DNA of 64,000 bases, from contig NC_051071.1 in NCBI RefSeq assembly GCF_004664715.2, positions 88,951,436 to 89,015,435 on the forward strand, in the 5' to 3' direction. The notes beneath the pieces were generated by a model that worked only from the letters and a program-made list of their open reading frames with translations, searched no databases and had not been told where the DNA came from. Made by a program: the position numbers and the translations under genes. This DNA is from Peromyscus leucopus (taxonomy: Eukaryota; Chordata; Mammalia; Rodentia; Cricetidae). Within the stretch, counting starts at the first letter, position 1. Each line of letters opens with the position of its first letter. Of the stretch, positions 39,496 through 50,694 are shown piece after piece.

Positions 39496-40299
39496 TGTAG
39501 CTGAAGTTTTTCTGTGTCCCACCTGGTCCACAGCCACTCAGACCCAAGGAAACACACAGAGGCTTATATTAATTAAAACTGCTTGGCCTTTAGCTCAGGC
39601 CTACCACTGACTAGCTCTTGTGGTGGCATTTTATTTGTACTGAAATGTGATTTTCATTGTATGTTAATAAATAAAGTTGCCTGGGGGTCAGAGCTATTAG
39701 CAAGCCATAAAAAATCAGGGTGGTGGTGGCGTACACTTATAATCCCAGCACTTGGTAGGCAGAGCTAAGTAAGTCTCTGTGTGTTCAGGAAAACAGCCAG
39801 CATTGGAGACACACGCCTTTAAGACCTGGAGGGCTGTACATACAGGCAGTGACGAGGCAGTTATGTGTTTGGGTTTACAACCAATGAGAAGGCAGAACAG
39901 AAAGACTATATAAAGACAAACACACAGGAAGTAGGTCTCTTTCGGAGAGGTAGGACCACCACAGGAGGAAGGGTAAGGTTTTAGCTCTGAGCTCTGACCT
40001 CTTGGCTTTCTTCTTTACATTGGTTCTGTGTTTCTTATTTAATAAGGCGGTTGGTTACATCTACAAGCTCTTATACTTAAACTCAGCCAATTTTTGTTAA
40101 TCTATATGTGGCCACATTTTCCATGGCTTTACCTGTGTGTCATACATGCTACTCCCTGGATGGTGGGCTGGCATCTCCTGACTCAGCCTTCCTCTTCCCA
40201 GAATTCTCCTCTTCTGCTGGCCTTGCCTATACTTCCTGCCTGGCTACTAGCCAATCAGTATTTTATTAAACCTGTGTACAAAAGCATTTTTCCACAGCA
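39496..40299 (-). mobile_element. 3' LTR of the family A provirus (split by a solo LTR)
   Basis: Read on the minus strand, this LTR begins TGCTGTGG next to the PPT at 40300 and ends CAGCTACA at 39496. The CCAAT-containing ACTAGCCAATCAG (plus strand, 40246-40258) and the CAGACCC / AAACACACAGAGG block near 39540 identify family A. It is interrupted by the solo LTR 39619-40065 but otherwise collinear with the partner LTR at 42567-42914. No matching TSD is visible at the outer edges of the provirus. Confidence 0.85.
39619..40065 (+). mobile_element. Nested solo LTR with perfect 6-bp TSD
   Basis: The 447-bp element starts TGTGGTGGCATTTTATTTG and ends GGTTACATCTACA. AGCTCT flanks it at 39613-39618 and 40066-40071. 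A TATATAAAG box lies near 39908-39916, and a B1-like CACTTATAATCCCAGCACTTGG module sits in the U3, so it is a relative of family B. It must postdate the provirus it interrupts. Confidence 0.9.
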
Positions 40300-40312
40300 T
40301 TTCCCCTTTCCT
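40300..40312 (-). other. Polypurine tract of the family A provirus
   Basis: On the minus strand AGGAAAGGGGAAA lies immediately upstream of the LTR start TGCTGTGG. This is the position and composition of a retroviral PPT, which primes plus-strand DNA synthesis. It proves the minus orientation of the provirus. Confidence 0.8.
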
Positions 40313-41714
40313 GTTCAATTAAAAAGGAAAGTTTTAACTTTAACATAATAAAATTATATATAACAAAGCAGTTATTAAGCAAGAATTACAGTTATAATAT
40401 CTAGTCTATATTTGGCAAATTTAAAGAAAATACTCTATTCTATATTTGTGAGTCTAAGTTTTCATATCTAACTTATCTTTTATCATAACTAAGGAAAATT
40501 ATAACTTTATAGTCTTCAACTACATCAAAGACCTCAGAAAGATATAATATTACCTAAGTAAACAGCATTGTAAACAACTTCCAAAATTCTAGAAGTGACA
40601 GAGACAGCTGCCTGCCTGAACAGTCATCCAAAGTTCCTCTGCAATGTTGGGGCATCCATCTTCTGCCTATGAATCTAGAATCTCTCAGTCACTTCTCTCT
40701 GTATCTTGTAGAATGTCTGGCAGTTTCTTCTGTGAAGCAGGAACCTGAAGGACCATCTCACTTTATAAAATTCAGTGGTCACCTTCCTATGGGTCCTGCA
40801 TGTCAGTCAGTCAACACAAGGCCACTATTTTGCCCAGTGGCTAACTTTTGCCACAAAGAAAGAAAATTCCATGAGTTTATTCAATGCTCATCATTCTCCT
40901 TGAAGCAGTTGGTGCTATCAGGAGCATATATGTTTCATTGTCCAGCAAAGTCTAAGTTTTTAAAACATTTTATATGCTATATTCTGTAAGTCTTTGATGT
41001 GTTTGAAGATTACCTACCTAATTGAAATATATCTATATTTATCTAGAAAACTTAATATGACTATAAGTTTGACTATCATAGGAAACTAATTATTAATCTA
41101 TATTTCTTAATTATCCATTACAATTTAAATGAGTTACATAAACATAATACCTTAAACAAGAGTAGAAGCATAATACAGTATAACAAAGTTAACTTTAATT
41201 TATATCAATAAACTAAAATCTATATCAATGTAAAATATTTTTAAACAAGTTGTTCTTTAAAAGTAGGTTCAATAATCTACTTTTTCATCCTATCATATCT
41301 ATACTATCCCCTTTTCTTCTTTAGAAAGAGATTGCATTTATAATCAACCTGCTTTAAATAAAAATAAACATTCATAAACAATATTTTGGGAATTTGGGCA
41401 TCACTTCTCATACTACTTCCTGCTGGTTGAGGGCATTGTCAATCTAATGGGGATCCTGAGAAATTAAGAATTATGGTTAAGTCCTGACTGGAGTAGTCTG
41501 TGAGGCTGTATTCTCTGAGCCAGTTGCTTTGAAGTTGAATTTGGATGTTGGATGATGTGGGCCATGGTGTCATTGGAGACCTTTCAGTGGGTTTTGGCTG
41601 GTCAAACAGTATTAGCCTAGAAGCAATCCACAGGTTCTTATCATCTGTGGAAACAAAAGCAGAACCTCTTTTCCAAAGCAACATATCATTAGACATAAAT
41701 TTTGAACTCAAAAT

Positions 41715-41770
<56 letters not shown>

Positions 41771-42547
41771 TACACAAACAAACGTGCACGCGCGCGCGCA
41801 CACACACACACACACACACATATATAGAGAGAGACAGAGACAGAGAGATTTAACTCAGGGGCTTTTACAATCAAATGTCTCTCTGCAGTTAAAAATCTCA
41901 ATGACAACACAATCCAGATTCTCTGTATAATATCCAACTTTATGTGGCCTATTTTTCATACTACCTTTGCTGTCTCTTTAAAGACTTTATTTTTTAAAAC
42001 TTTCTGTTTCTTTATATAACTGTCTATATTCCTTTTCCTCTTTCAAGCCTACATACATTTTTATACACACTGTAAATCATTTAAAGTTCTATTCTATCTG
42101 AATCTGCCTTATTGTGAATCTATCACTTTAAACTGTAGTATTACTAGGACTGAAATAGCAGCTTTGGCTGCTTGCTCCACCCACCCCAGCTTTCCAACAT
42201 GGTGGAACTATGTTTACCGCCAGCTCTGAGAGAACCATGCTCATTGATGACTGTGAAGCTGTGGGTCTATGCTTCCATCCAGCAGCATGTAGCCCAAAAC
42301 CCTTTTCTTTCTCATGTTTTTTTTTTCTTTCTGTACTTACAAAAGCTATATCCACCACACACCATGCTGCATGGCTTGCAGATGCCTGTGTGCTGTGGTA
42401 GAAATCTGCCATGTTGCCCTCAAGGCCACACACCACTGTGGGCCTGCCATATTGTAGCTCATTGCTTGCCTGAGAGACACAACTAGAAAGCCATTTTTAG
42501 CTCCATTTCAGATTTTTTTTTTTTTTAGCTTTCTCAGGTTTTAAATC
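40313..42547 (-). mobile_element. Internal region of the family A provirus, non-coding
   Basis: About 2.25 kb between the two LTRs. No gag, pro, pol or env frame is recognisable. The 3' half (40313-41400) is very AT-rich. Blocks around 41260-41320 and 41485-41510 (GAGTAGTCTGTGAGGCTG) recur at 50165-50225 and 50515-50535 in the gag-bearing ERV farther right, so the two belong to related lineages. A compound microsatellite sits at 41717-41852. This looks like a non-autonomous element that would depend on proteins from a relative. Confidence 0.65.
41717..41852. repeat. Compound (TA)n(CA)n(CG)n(CA)n(GA)n microsatellite
   Basis: A TA run (41718-41750), a CA run, a short CAAACAAAC interruption, then GTGCACGCGCGCGCGCACAC (41784 onward), more CA to 41820, TATATA, and a GA/CAGA tail. 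The alternating purine-pyrimidine parts, especially the CG-rich core, are prone to Z-DNA; the TA part is prone to cruciform extrusion. Confidence 0.95.
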
Positions 42548-42564
42548 CCACATTTTTTGTGCCA
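42548..42564 (-). other. Putative primer-binding site of the family A provirus
   Basis: Two bases inside the 5' LTR edge, the minus strand reads TGGCACAAAAAATGTGGG. A TGG start at this position is expected for a tRNA-primed PBS. The sequence resembles the Lys-1,2 type PBS (start TGGCGCCCAAC) at only about 12 of 18 positions, so the primer assignment is tentative. Confidence 0.4.
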
Positions 42565-42566
42565 TT

Positions 42567-42914
42567 TGTAGCTGTAACTTTTCCTGTGTCCCAACCTATC
42601 TGCAGCTACTCAGACTCAAATAAATACACAGAGGCTTATATTAATTAAACTGCTTGGTCATTAGCTCAGGCTCACTACTGACTAGCTCTTTTAAACTCAG
42701 CCCATTTCTGTTAATCTATATGTTGCCACGTATTTTATGGCTTTACTTGTGTGCCATTACATGCTGCTCCCTGGGCTGTGGGCTGGTGTCTCCTGACTCA
42801 GCCTTCCTATTCCCAGAATTCTCCTCTTCTGCTGGCCTTTCCTATACTTCCTGCCTGGCTACTGGCCAATCAGTGTTTTATTAAACCAGTATACAAGGGC
42901 ATTATCCCACAGCA
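42567..42914 (-). mobile_element. 5' LTR of the family A provirus
   Basis: A 348-bp LTR that ends CAGCTACA at 42567 (minus strand) and starts TGCTGTGG at 42914. It is in the same orientation as the LTR at 39496-40299 with very high similarity (CTGCTTGG, CTGCTCCCTGG, ACTTCCTGCCTGGCTACTGG). Two LTRs in direct orientation around a PPT and PBS give a provirus structure of 39496-42914. Confidence 0.85.
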
Positions 42915-44159
42915 CCTACCTGCTTCCTAAAAGGGCATTGTTTTTTTGCCAAATTCTCAAGGTTTCTCAGCTCTCTGGACCTTGGTTCCATTGCATTTAT
43001 TATTCTAGAAACTTGTCTGTTTGGCTTCTACCCCCCCCACACACACACACCTTGGTGTGTTTCCTGATGCTACTCTCTTTCTCAGTTTCTTTGTGAAACA
43101 GGGAGGAAGTGTGTTTATTCACAGAGACTGGATCCTTGGCTTTCTCTTCAGATGCCTCAGTCACAGAAAGCTTCCCATAGATGCTCCTTGAGTCCTTGTC
43201 CAGCATCTTTCATGAGCTAGACACCTGTGCCAACTTCTCCCAGACATCCGCAAGTGCACAGCAAGGGGCTGGTTTGCTGTTCTAATGGTCATGTGAGATG
43301 TAAACAACAGAAGACGGAGGCCATGCTCAGTCTGCTGCTGTGGTCTCTGCCCTGAGAGCAGCTCTTGTCATGATATAAGCATGGTGGCTCCCAGCTGTCT
43401 ATACTTCCTGCTCCAGGGGAAATCTGACACCCCCTTGTGACTTCTGTGGATACTGCACACACACATGGTGCACTACATACATGCAGGCAAAACATTCATA
43501 TAAAAAAATCTTTAAAAACTAGAGTGTGGACCTTTAAACAAAGGGAATGAAAACATGCTGTAAAGATAGGGTTGACAAGATGGCAAACATTTTTATGAGT
43601 AGTTCTGTAAAGGAAGAATATCTCAAAAGAAAGGTCTGAAGCAAGTGCTGATTGAGATAAATTTTTAGTAGTGTCCAGTGAATGCTGTGGTAGAATGACT
43701 ATCTTCTATCATGAGCCAAATTTGCAGCTTGATTCTAAGGACACATGACTTCCAAATTAGTCCTACACATAGGGTAGCCTTGACCTCTCTTCACTCTAGG
43801 AAAATGTCTCACTGTGGGGAAGAGCTGTTTACTTTGTAATAATGGTAGAAGATAAGAGACTGGCAGTAATTTTTTTTTTTAATCTGGGGAGGAGGTCCAG
43901 GTTTAATCTAAACCATGAAATCATCAAATGAGCTCAGAGACATTCAGCTCAGACATCTTATTTTTGATATCAGAGCTCTGGGATCCTCAGGAATTTAACA
44001 CAGTAACCCTAGTTAAAACCTTTCTGATGCTGTCTAATTTTATAAACATTGCATTTGTGCACAAATAAGGAAAGCCACTGTTTTCTGGAAAACTCATACT
44101 TTGTAACATACTAATTAGAGACATCTACTATTTCAGGGAAGTATTTTCACAGGAACTCC
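42915..44159. other. Intergenic, nothing recognised
   Basis: Contains a small C8(AC)n patch at 43031-43050 and B2-like tail wording near 43480. No gene or firm repeat assignment. Confidence 0.4.
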
Positions 44160-44370
44160 TTTTTAAAAAGTGTTTTTAAGCTATTTATTTATTCTTGTAT
44201 TTTATATATATGAGTACCCTGTCTGCATGTACACCTGCATGCCAGAAGATGGAATTGTATCCCATTGTAGATGTTTTTCAGCCATCATGGGTTTGCTGGG
44301 AATTGAACTAAGGACCCCCAGAAGAAAAAGCAGTGCTCTTAATAGTGAGCCATCTCTCGAGCTCTACAGG
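44160..44370 (-). repeat. B3/B2-type SINE
   Basis: The plus strand ends GTGAGCCATCTCTCGAGCTC and carries GGGAATTGAACTAAGGACCCCC, the reverse of the B2/B3 head and B box. The left tail is AT-rich from 44160. Confidence 0.75.
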
Positions 44371-44900
44371 AACTGTTAGAGACACTGCTTTACTAAAATA
44401 CACAGCCAATGAAATGAGCTGCCAAGAGTCATGACATGAGAACAGCAGATGGCAATTGTTCAGGTGTCAGCCTCCAAGGGAAAAAAAACTCTCTAATATG
44501 AAACCTCATTTTAGGCAAGGCCACGAGGCTAAAAACTCGGGAATATCATTTCTTCTGTCTGAAATTACAAGTGTGCTATTGTAATTTTCCCTGGCAGCTA
44601 TGGGGAATCCCCCATGCCTGTATTGTAGTGTGTTTTTCTCATGAATGCATCCCAATCTATTGGGGATCTCTATCTGCTGATTGTTTGGAAGATGGCACCA
44701 CTTTAAGCTGTATTATCCATTTGACATCAATAATGTTAGCTTAAGTCAGGGATTATAAATTCACTGGAAGCTACTTTATATCACAGCTCAGGTTGACATA
44801 GGAAAATTGTTGAATTTCCCTAGCTGCCAAGACAGTTGTATGCTATTAGGTAATATAAAGTTTCAAAGTAGCTTTAGATTAGACCAGGTGCCTTGGTTGG

Positions 44901-45293
44901 TGTGGGATGTTCTGTATGTCAAGTTGCTCTGATTGGTCAATGAATAAAACCTGATTGGCCGTGGCTAGGCAGGAAGTATAGGCGGGACTAACAGAGAGGA
45001 AAAATAAAAGAACAGGAAGGCAGAAGGGGTCACTGCCTGCAGCAGCCGCCAGGACAAGAAAGATGTAAAGTATCAGTAAGCCACGAGCCACTGGCAAGGT
45101 ATAGATTTATAGAAATGGATTGATTAAGATATAAGAACAGTTAGCAAGAAGCCTGCCATGTCTATACAGTTTGTAAGCAAAATAAGTCTCTGTGTTTACT
45201 TGGTTGGGTCTGAGCGGTTGTGGGACTGGTGGGTGACAAAGATTTGTCCTGACTCTGGGCCAGGCAGGAAAACTCTAGCTACACTTGCTGGTA
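44901..45293 (+). mobile_element. Solo LTR, family A variant
   Basis: Starts TGTGGGATGTTCTGTATG, contains CTGATTGGTCAATGAATAAAACC, GGCTAGGCAGGAAGTATAGGC, AAGTATCAGTAAGCCACGAGCC, and ends with a longer U5 (GACAAAGATTTGTCCTGAC) to TCTAGCTACA. The extra U5 block is shared with the copy at 45894 but not with the provirus LTRs, so the two form a subfamily. No convincing TSD was seen. Confidence 0.75.
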
Positions 45294-45893
45294 GTTTTTA
45301 AGATTAAACTATTTCAAGGAAAAGCAGTCCAGTTCACAAGAACATGATAACCAGCTGTCTGATGTGGATGTGTGGAACCAAGGTTAAAGGTACAAAGCAA
45401 CAAATTGCTATGCAAGTTTCTCTTACTAGGTCTGGCTGATAACCTAGGACAGGGAACGACTGTCTGCACAAAACTCCTAACCTCAGTTTATTGATATGGG
45501 TGTAAAACTTGAAGACTCAAAGTTCAGCCAACTAACTGTTTTTATGTTGGGTCCTGAGATTAAGCAGGTGACAGAGAGCAATTTACTGAGGAACAGGGAC
45601 AACGAGCTTTTGTTCAGCTACAACTCAGGGAAAGATTTTCCAATTGGCCAGGACTACAGAGAGTAATCTGACTTCATAGCCCCACAAAGAGCTGCAAGTT
45701 TCCCTTTTTAAGGTCTAAATTCACACACAGGACAGAAACATATATTTTAAGATTCAAAATGCTTTCAATGTCTCTGTGCCTTGGAGAGTGTCCAGTGAGC
45801 TCATATTAATTGATATTAGGCAATTCTGAGTGTCAACTGAAGCATTTACAACATTTCTCTCTCAGTATATATTCCAAGTCCAAAAGAGTCAGT
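45294..45893. other. Spacer between inverted LTRs
   Basis: About 600 bp with no recognised viral frame, no gene and no repeat that I can name. Confidence 0.4.
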
Positions 45894-46272
45894 CGTAGCT
45901 AGAGTTTTCCTGGTCTTGGCTGGCCCATGGTAAAGGACAAATCTCTCTCACCCGCCAGTCCTGCAGCTGCTCAGACCCAACCAAGCAAACAAAGAGAGGC
46001 TTATATTACTTATAAACTGTATGGCCATGGCAGGCTTCTTGCTAACTGTTCTTATATCTTAAATTAACCCATTTCTATTAATCTATAAGTCACCACGTGG
46101 CTCATGGCTTACCCATATCTTAACATTTGCTTCTTGTCATGGCAGCTGGCAGCATTTCTCTCTGCCTCAGCCTTCCTCTTCTCCTAATTCTCCTCTCTCC
46201 TTGTCCTGCCTATACTATATGCCTGGCTACTGGCCAATCAGCACTTTATTTATCAAGCAATCATCCACAGCA
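45894..46272 (-). mobile_element. Solo LTR, family A variant, inverted relative to 44901
   Basis: The plus strand begins CGTAGCTAGAGTTTTCC (TG mutated to CG) and ends CATCCACAGCA. It shares CTGCTCAGACCCAACC, GCCATGGCAGGCTTCTTGC and ACTGGCCAATCAGCAC with the reverse complement of 44901-45293. Flanking hexamers GTCAGT and CCCAGT agree at four of six positions, possibly a decayed TSD. Confidence 0.75.
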
Positions 46273-48530
46273 CCCAGTATTTTATGAGACTGTTAATCAC
46301 GAAATGTTAGTTTAAAATATTTATTACATCCAGAAATATAGAATATAGTGCACAATTTCCTTAGACTCCTCAATAGTTTAGTTTTATGACTCCTTTAAAG
46401 TCCTTTATAAGACATAAAATCCTTTATAAGCTCAGAAAAAGAGTAAATATTAAGATGTAGACTCTGATAGGAAGAGTAAATATGGGTGTGTTTGTTTTGA
46501 TGTCTTTTGGTGCTAGGATTAAAAAGACCACAAACAGGATACACTTAGAAAACAACATAAAATCCCAGTTTTGGACCTGTGAGTTTAAAATCAGAGTGCC
46601 AGCATGCTGGTGTGTGGTGAGACTTCAGCTAGGTAACTGCCCACAGCTCATATGGTGGAAGGAACCAGTGTGTTGTCTGGGGAGCACTGTGTAAGAGCAC
46701 TAATTCCAGTCACAAGAGCTCTTCATCTCCACTTACACATCTCATAAAAGGCTTCCCATCTTGACTGAACCATCTTCTGGGGTAGAATCTGAGAACTGAA
46801 TTTTTGAGAAAGATAAACATTTACTCCACTGCAGGATGTGTTTGTAATCTAAGACTCAATCTCAGAACCTTGGATCTTACTGAGTTGAAGATTAATATAT
46901 CTTTTCTGGTTCGTGAAGGACTGGGGACTTTGGTGACCTTTTATGTGTCTGCATGTGTGTGCATGCGTGTGCAGGTGTCTAGTTGGTCTTGAATTGAAAG
47001 TCTGACTAAGTTAGACAGGGCTTAGAATAGGGCAGTAGGGGTCAGAAGTGCATAAGATGCCACAGAGGGTGGTGTGGAGATGGTGCATATCCCAGGCAAT
47101 AGGAAGTGGTTAAGATTTCTGAGTGGTATAATTCTTTTTTTTTTTTTTTTTTTTTGCTACTGTGTCTCTCGAAGACCGCCAAAATGGTGATTAGCATTTC
47201 TGCCTGGCCCTGGCAGCAGGCCTGTCTACATGCAGTCTGATTACAGAAAGATTTCAAAACAGTGCCATAAAAGGCTATCTTGAAAGGCAACAAGAAGGGC
47301 AGTGGGTCTGGGGATCTGACCTATGCGGCTTCTCCCTCCACACTGAACACACTTCCAGCCTTGCAGGATTGCTGCCAAAGCCGGCCCCTGAAAAGGCATT
47401 TCCTGGGGTGTAACTCTGGTGGAAACCGAAAGCAGCTGAGCCTCTTCTGTAACTGGGGCATTTCTAAGAACTCGGTTGCTTCTTGTGTTAGCAAAGCAGG
47501 AAAGTGGTTTCTTTTCTGCTCTAAAGAAGTTTGAAAATACAAAATTAAAGTACAAAGGCAATTAAACCCCTTAGCCCTGTTGTAGTTTTCTTGTTTTTTA
47601 AAAACTGTCTGTCTCTCTCATGATGTGTGTGTCCATGTTTGTGTGAGTACTTGTCTATGAGTGTAAGGGAAGGTTGTGTGTGCCACGTTGCTGTGGAGGT
47701 CTGTGCTCCCCATGTTGTTTGTTATAAGGTGTGCAAGCTGGCCCACAGGTTTCTGGGTATTTTTCTGTCTCTGCCACTTGCCTTGCCACACTAGCACTGA
47801 GACACATGCACGATACAGCATGAGCTTTCCCATGGATTCTGGGGATTCAGACTCAGGCACTCACGCTTGAATGGCAAGGGCTTTACAGACCTAGTCATGT
47901 TTCCACACCCCAGTGTACATTTGTGGAACCTATTTAGAAACCACATTTTCCCACTGGCAATATCTATGTTTCACAGTCTAGAACAGCTTCTTTTCATGGC
48001 CAGTGGTTTTGGCTGTGAACTTCACCAAAGCCTCACAATGGTCAATGTGTCCCTTAACATCTGCTGTCTCCACCACCCTCCATGGTGCATATCTCCACAG
48101 GGCTTCCAAAATCAGGGAGCTGTGTTAATTTCAACTGTCCATGTTTTCCCACAGCCTCCTTGTTACCTATAATTAAAACAGCCACTGGAAAAACATAGTA
48201 AAAAGGCAAAATCAGAAGCTCTTTATTTTAAGACACAACTGAAAATTCTTGATAAAAAAGGTTGTACTAGTGTTTATAAAATCTCCTGACATAGCTTAGG
48301 AGGGGGTGGGGGCATAAATAAGAATATAAAAACTAGAAGAGACCTAAACAATGGAAGAAGAGAGAGAGCAGAGGAAGAAGAACCAGGCCCTAAAATACTA
48401 AAATATTCTGTGAACAAGGGGACTGGGCCACTCAGGACGCCAGGAATAAGATGGAGCAAAAGGCTGAGTGTAGTCTCAGGACAGGTATGCTGAGGATGCT
48501 CTGTCTTTGCTGTTTGTTGTGTTTGATTTC
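46273..48530. other. Intergenic, nothing recognised
   Basis: Contains a 24-nt poly-T at 47134-47156 and a (TG)-rich patch at 47620-47670. The paired sense/antisense frames around 47241-47561 show no family signature. No gene is called. Confidence 0.4.
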
Positions 48531-48623
48531 CTACAGATGAGGGATGCTGGGGAAATACACAAGGGCTAGATGCCTACAGATGAGGGATGCTGGGGGAATA
48601 TACAGAGGTAACGACCTAGACGC
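48531..48623. repeat. Two-copy tandem duplication, 43-bp period
   Basis: CTACAGATGAGGGATGCTGG begins at 48531 and again at 48574. The second copy diverges after about 30 bp (GGAATATACAGAGG vs GGAAATACACAAGG). Confidence 0.75.
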
Positions 48624-48864
48624 CAAAAGGAGGCCTGTGCGCTGACTTGTTAGCAATGTGGAGTAAAACCTTACACGGATGATGGCTGCCACACCACCTT
48701 GCAGGTAAATCACCTCTGCGCTTCTGAGTCTGCAGTCATTTTCCATGTCTCTTTGATCATCTTCTCTACAGGCACATAAATAGAAAACTCAGAACACTCT
48801 GTGAGGGGAGCTGAGATTACATCGTGAAGCTCATCAGGCTCATTGAAAATTGTAGCACTTTCTT

Positions 48865-49509
48865 TTTACTTTAAACAATATTTTTATTGAAAAACTTTTT
48901 CCATACAGTACATTCTGATCAAGCTTTCCCTCAGTTCCTCCCAGCTTCTCCCTGTCTCCCTGCCCACAAATCCGTGCTTTTTCTTACTCTCCGTTTTCAG
49001 AACACAGATACAAGCAAGCAAGCAAAGAAACAAAAAACCATAATAAACACACACACACCCTATAGAAAACAAAATTAGAAGCCACAATAAGAAAAACATC
49101 CAATAAGTTAAAAAATGCTCACACCTCACACAAAGCAATATCAGACAAAAAGCACAAAGACACCATTGGGTTTGTTTGTGTTGACCATCCACTGCTGAGC
49201 ATGGGGCCTACCCTTACGTGTGGTTTGTATCCACTGGAGAAAACTGATTTTTCCTTTACAAGTGGGTGTCAATTGCAGATAGCTTCTTGGTGGGGGTGGG
49301 GACCAGTGTCCACTGCCCCCCCCCTCAGTACTGTGACCCTGTCTGGCTTGAACCTGTGCAGGCCTTGTTAGTGCTGCCATGGTCTCTGTGAGTTTTTCTG
49401 TGTGTCACTCCTGCTGTGTCCGGAGGATACTGAGTCCTTGGGGTCATCCATCAAATCTGGTTCTTTCCAGCTTCCTCTTCCACATAGCTCCCTGAATTCT
49501 GAGGGGAGG
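48865..49509 (-). mobile_element. Old rodent L1 (Lx-like) 3' end, part 1
   Basis: The left edge ATATTTTTATTGAAAAACTTTTTCC is an antisense L1 3' terminus. The C-rich block at 49311-49325 and the end GAATTCTGAGGGGAGG match the rodent L1 3' UTR also seen in plus orientation at 61321-61700. The sequence continues at 50046-50102 and again at 60174, so the element was split by two later insertions. Confidence 0.65.
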
Positions 49510-50045
49510 TGTAGCATGAATGCTAATTGGAGTTAATAAAAACCATGAGCCAGATATTGGGGTAAATGCTGAAAGATCAGAGGAAAAAAGCTACAGCCAC
49601 TTCTCAGCTTGCCAACTCCTCTTCTGAAAGGGGAAGATCCTGTCTTAATGAATCCTCAGACTGAATGCTCCTGAGTCCTTAGCCAAAAGGTAGCTGAACT
49701 CGTGTTCCCTCCCACCTTATATTCCTTTCTCTGCCTAGCCATATCACTTCGTGTCTCAACCTTCCTAGTCCTGGAATTAGTCATGTGACTCCCAAGTACT
49801 GAGGTTAAAGGTGTGTGTCACCACTGCCTGGCTCTGTTTCTCTCCTAGACTAGATTAATTTCGTGTAGTAAGGGTGGCCTTGAATTCACAGAAATACAAA
49901 TGGATCTCTGCCTCTGCTTCCAGGTGCTAGGGTTAAAGGTGTGTGCCACTACTGCCTGGCCTATATGCCTAACCCTCTGGCTGGCTGTGCCCTCTGATCT
50001 TCAGACAAGCTTTATTTGTTAGAACATATACAAAATATCACCATA
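49510..50045 (-). mobile_element. Solo LTR, family B, with 6-bp TSD
   Basis: On the minus strand it begins TATGGTGATATTTTG (TG mutated to TA) and ends ATTCATGCTACA. GGGAGG flanks it at 49504-49509 and 50046-50051, showing an independent insertion into the old L1, not the 3' LTR of the ERV next to it. It carries B1-like modules and a GAATATAAGG box (minus strand). Confidence 0.85.
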
Positions 50046-50102
50046 GGGAGGGATTCGATGAAGACATCCTATTTAGTACTGAGTGTTCCAAAATCTCTCA
50101 TT
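50046..50102 (-). mobile_element. Old L1 3' region, part 2
   Basis: GATGAAGACATCCTATTTAGTACTGAG and AAAATCTCTCATT are the reverse complement of the L1 3' UTR segment seen at 61350-61400 on the plus strand. CTCATT at 50097-50102 is the left half of the ERV target-site duplication. Confidence 0.7.
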
Positions 50103-50123
50103 TGTAGCATGAATCCTAATTGA

Positions 50124-50694
50124 TCTTTTTTCTTATCTTTTCATATCCATATTGCCCTTTTTTTTCAGAGTAAATTCAATAATCTACCATTTTTTCTATC
50201 ATATCTGTATCCCCTTCTTTTTTTTCAAATAAGAACACTGAATCTAATCTCTGTTGTTCAGCTTTTTTCCTGACCATTACTGATACAACTTGTAACCAAC
50301 CAGCCTGAAAATGATAAATATCCATAACTCACTGAATGACCAAAAACCTCCCATCCCACCTCTTTGGAATGTGGGAGTCATGTTCTTAAATTCACTACCT
50401 GCTATCTGGGAGTGAGCACATCTTTAAGGGATTATGAAAAGAAATTTTTGGGTTAATAGTCAAGTCCTGGGAGAGCTAGTTGTATCGTTTGTTGTGCACT
50501 CTCTGCATAATGTTTGAGTAGTCTGTGAGGCTGATCATCTCAGCTAGCCACCTTGAAATTGTCCTGAGCAGTTTGTAGTCCAAAGCTGATCTTTAGGTTG
50601 TGTTTGTCAGCCTAGTTGTGTTGTCATCGTTCTTATGGAATCATTGTTGTGGGGTCCCATCATATTTTGGTGACTTCAGAGATTGAATTAGGTT
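50124..50694 (-). mobile_element. ERV 3' internal sequence, non-coding
   Basis: No frame survives. Similarity to the family A provirus interior (AATTCAATAATCTAC, ATATCTGTATCCCCTTC, GAGTAGTCTGTGAGGCTG) ties this ERV to that lineage. AGATTATTCCTTTTCTT at 50695-50711 is the left L1 target duplication. Confidence 0.6.

Noticed and set aside
41439..41937. Frames of 73-126 codons over the compound microsatellite
   Set aside because: Low-complexity dinucleotide translations (Cys-Val, Tyr-Ile, Thr-His runs).
47241..47561. Paired sense and antisense frames of 84 and 106 codons
   Set aside because: No family signature, no splice or poly-A context, and coding on both strands is more likely from composition.
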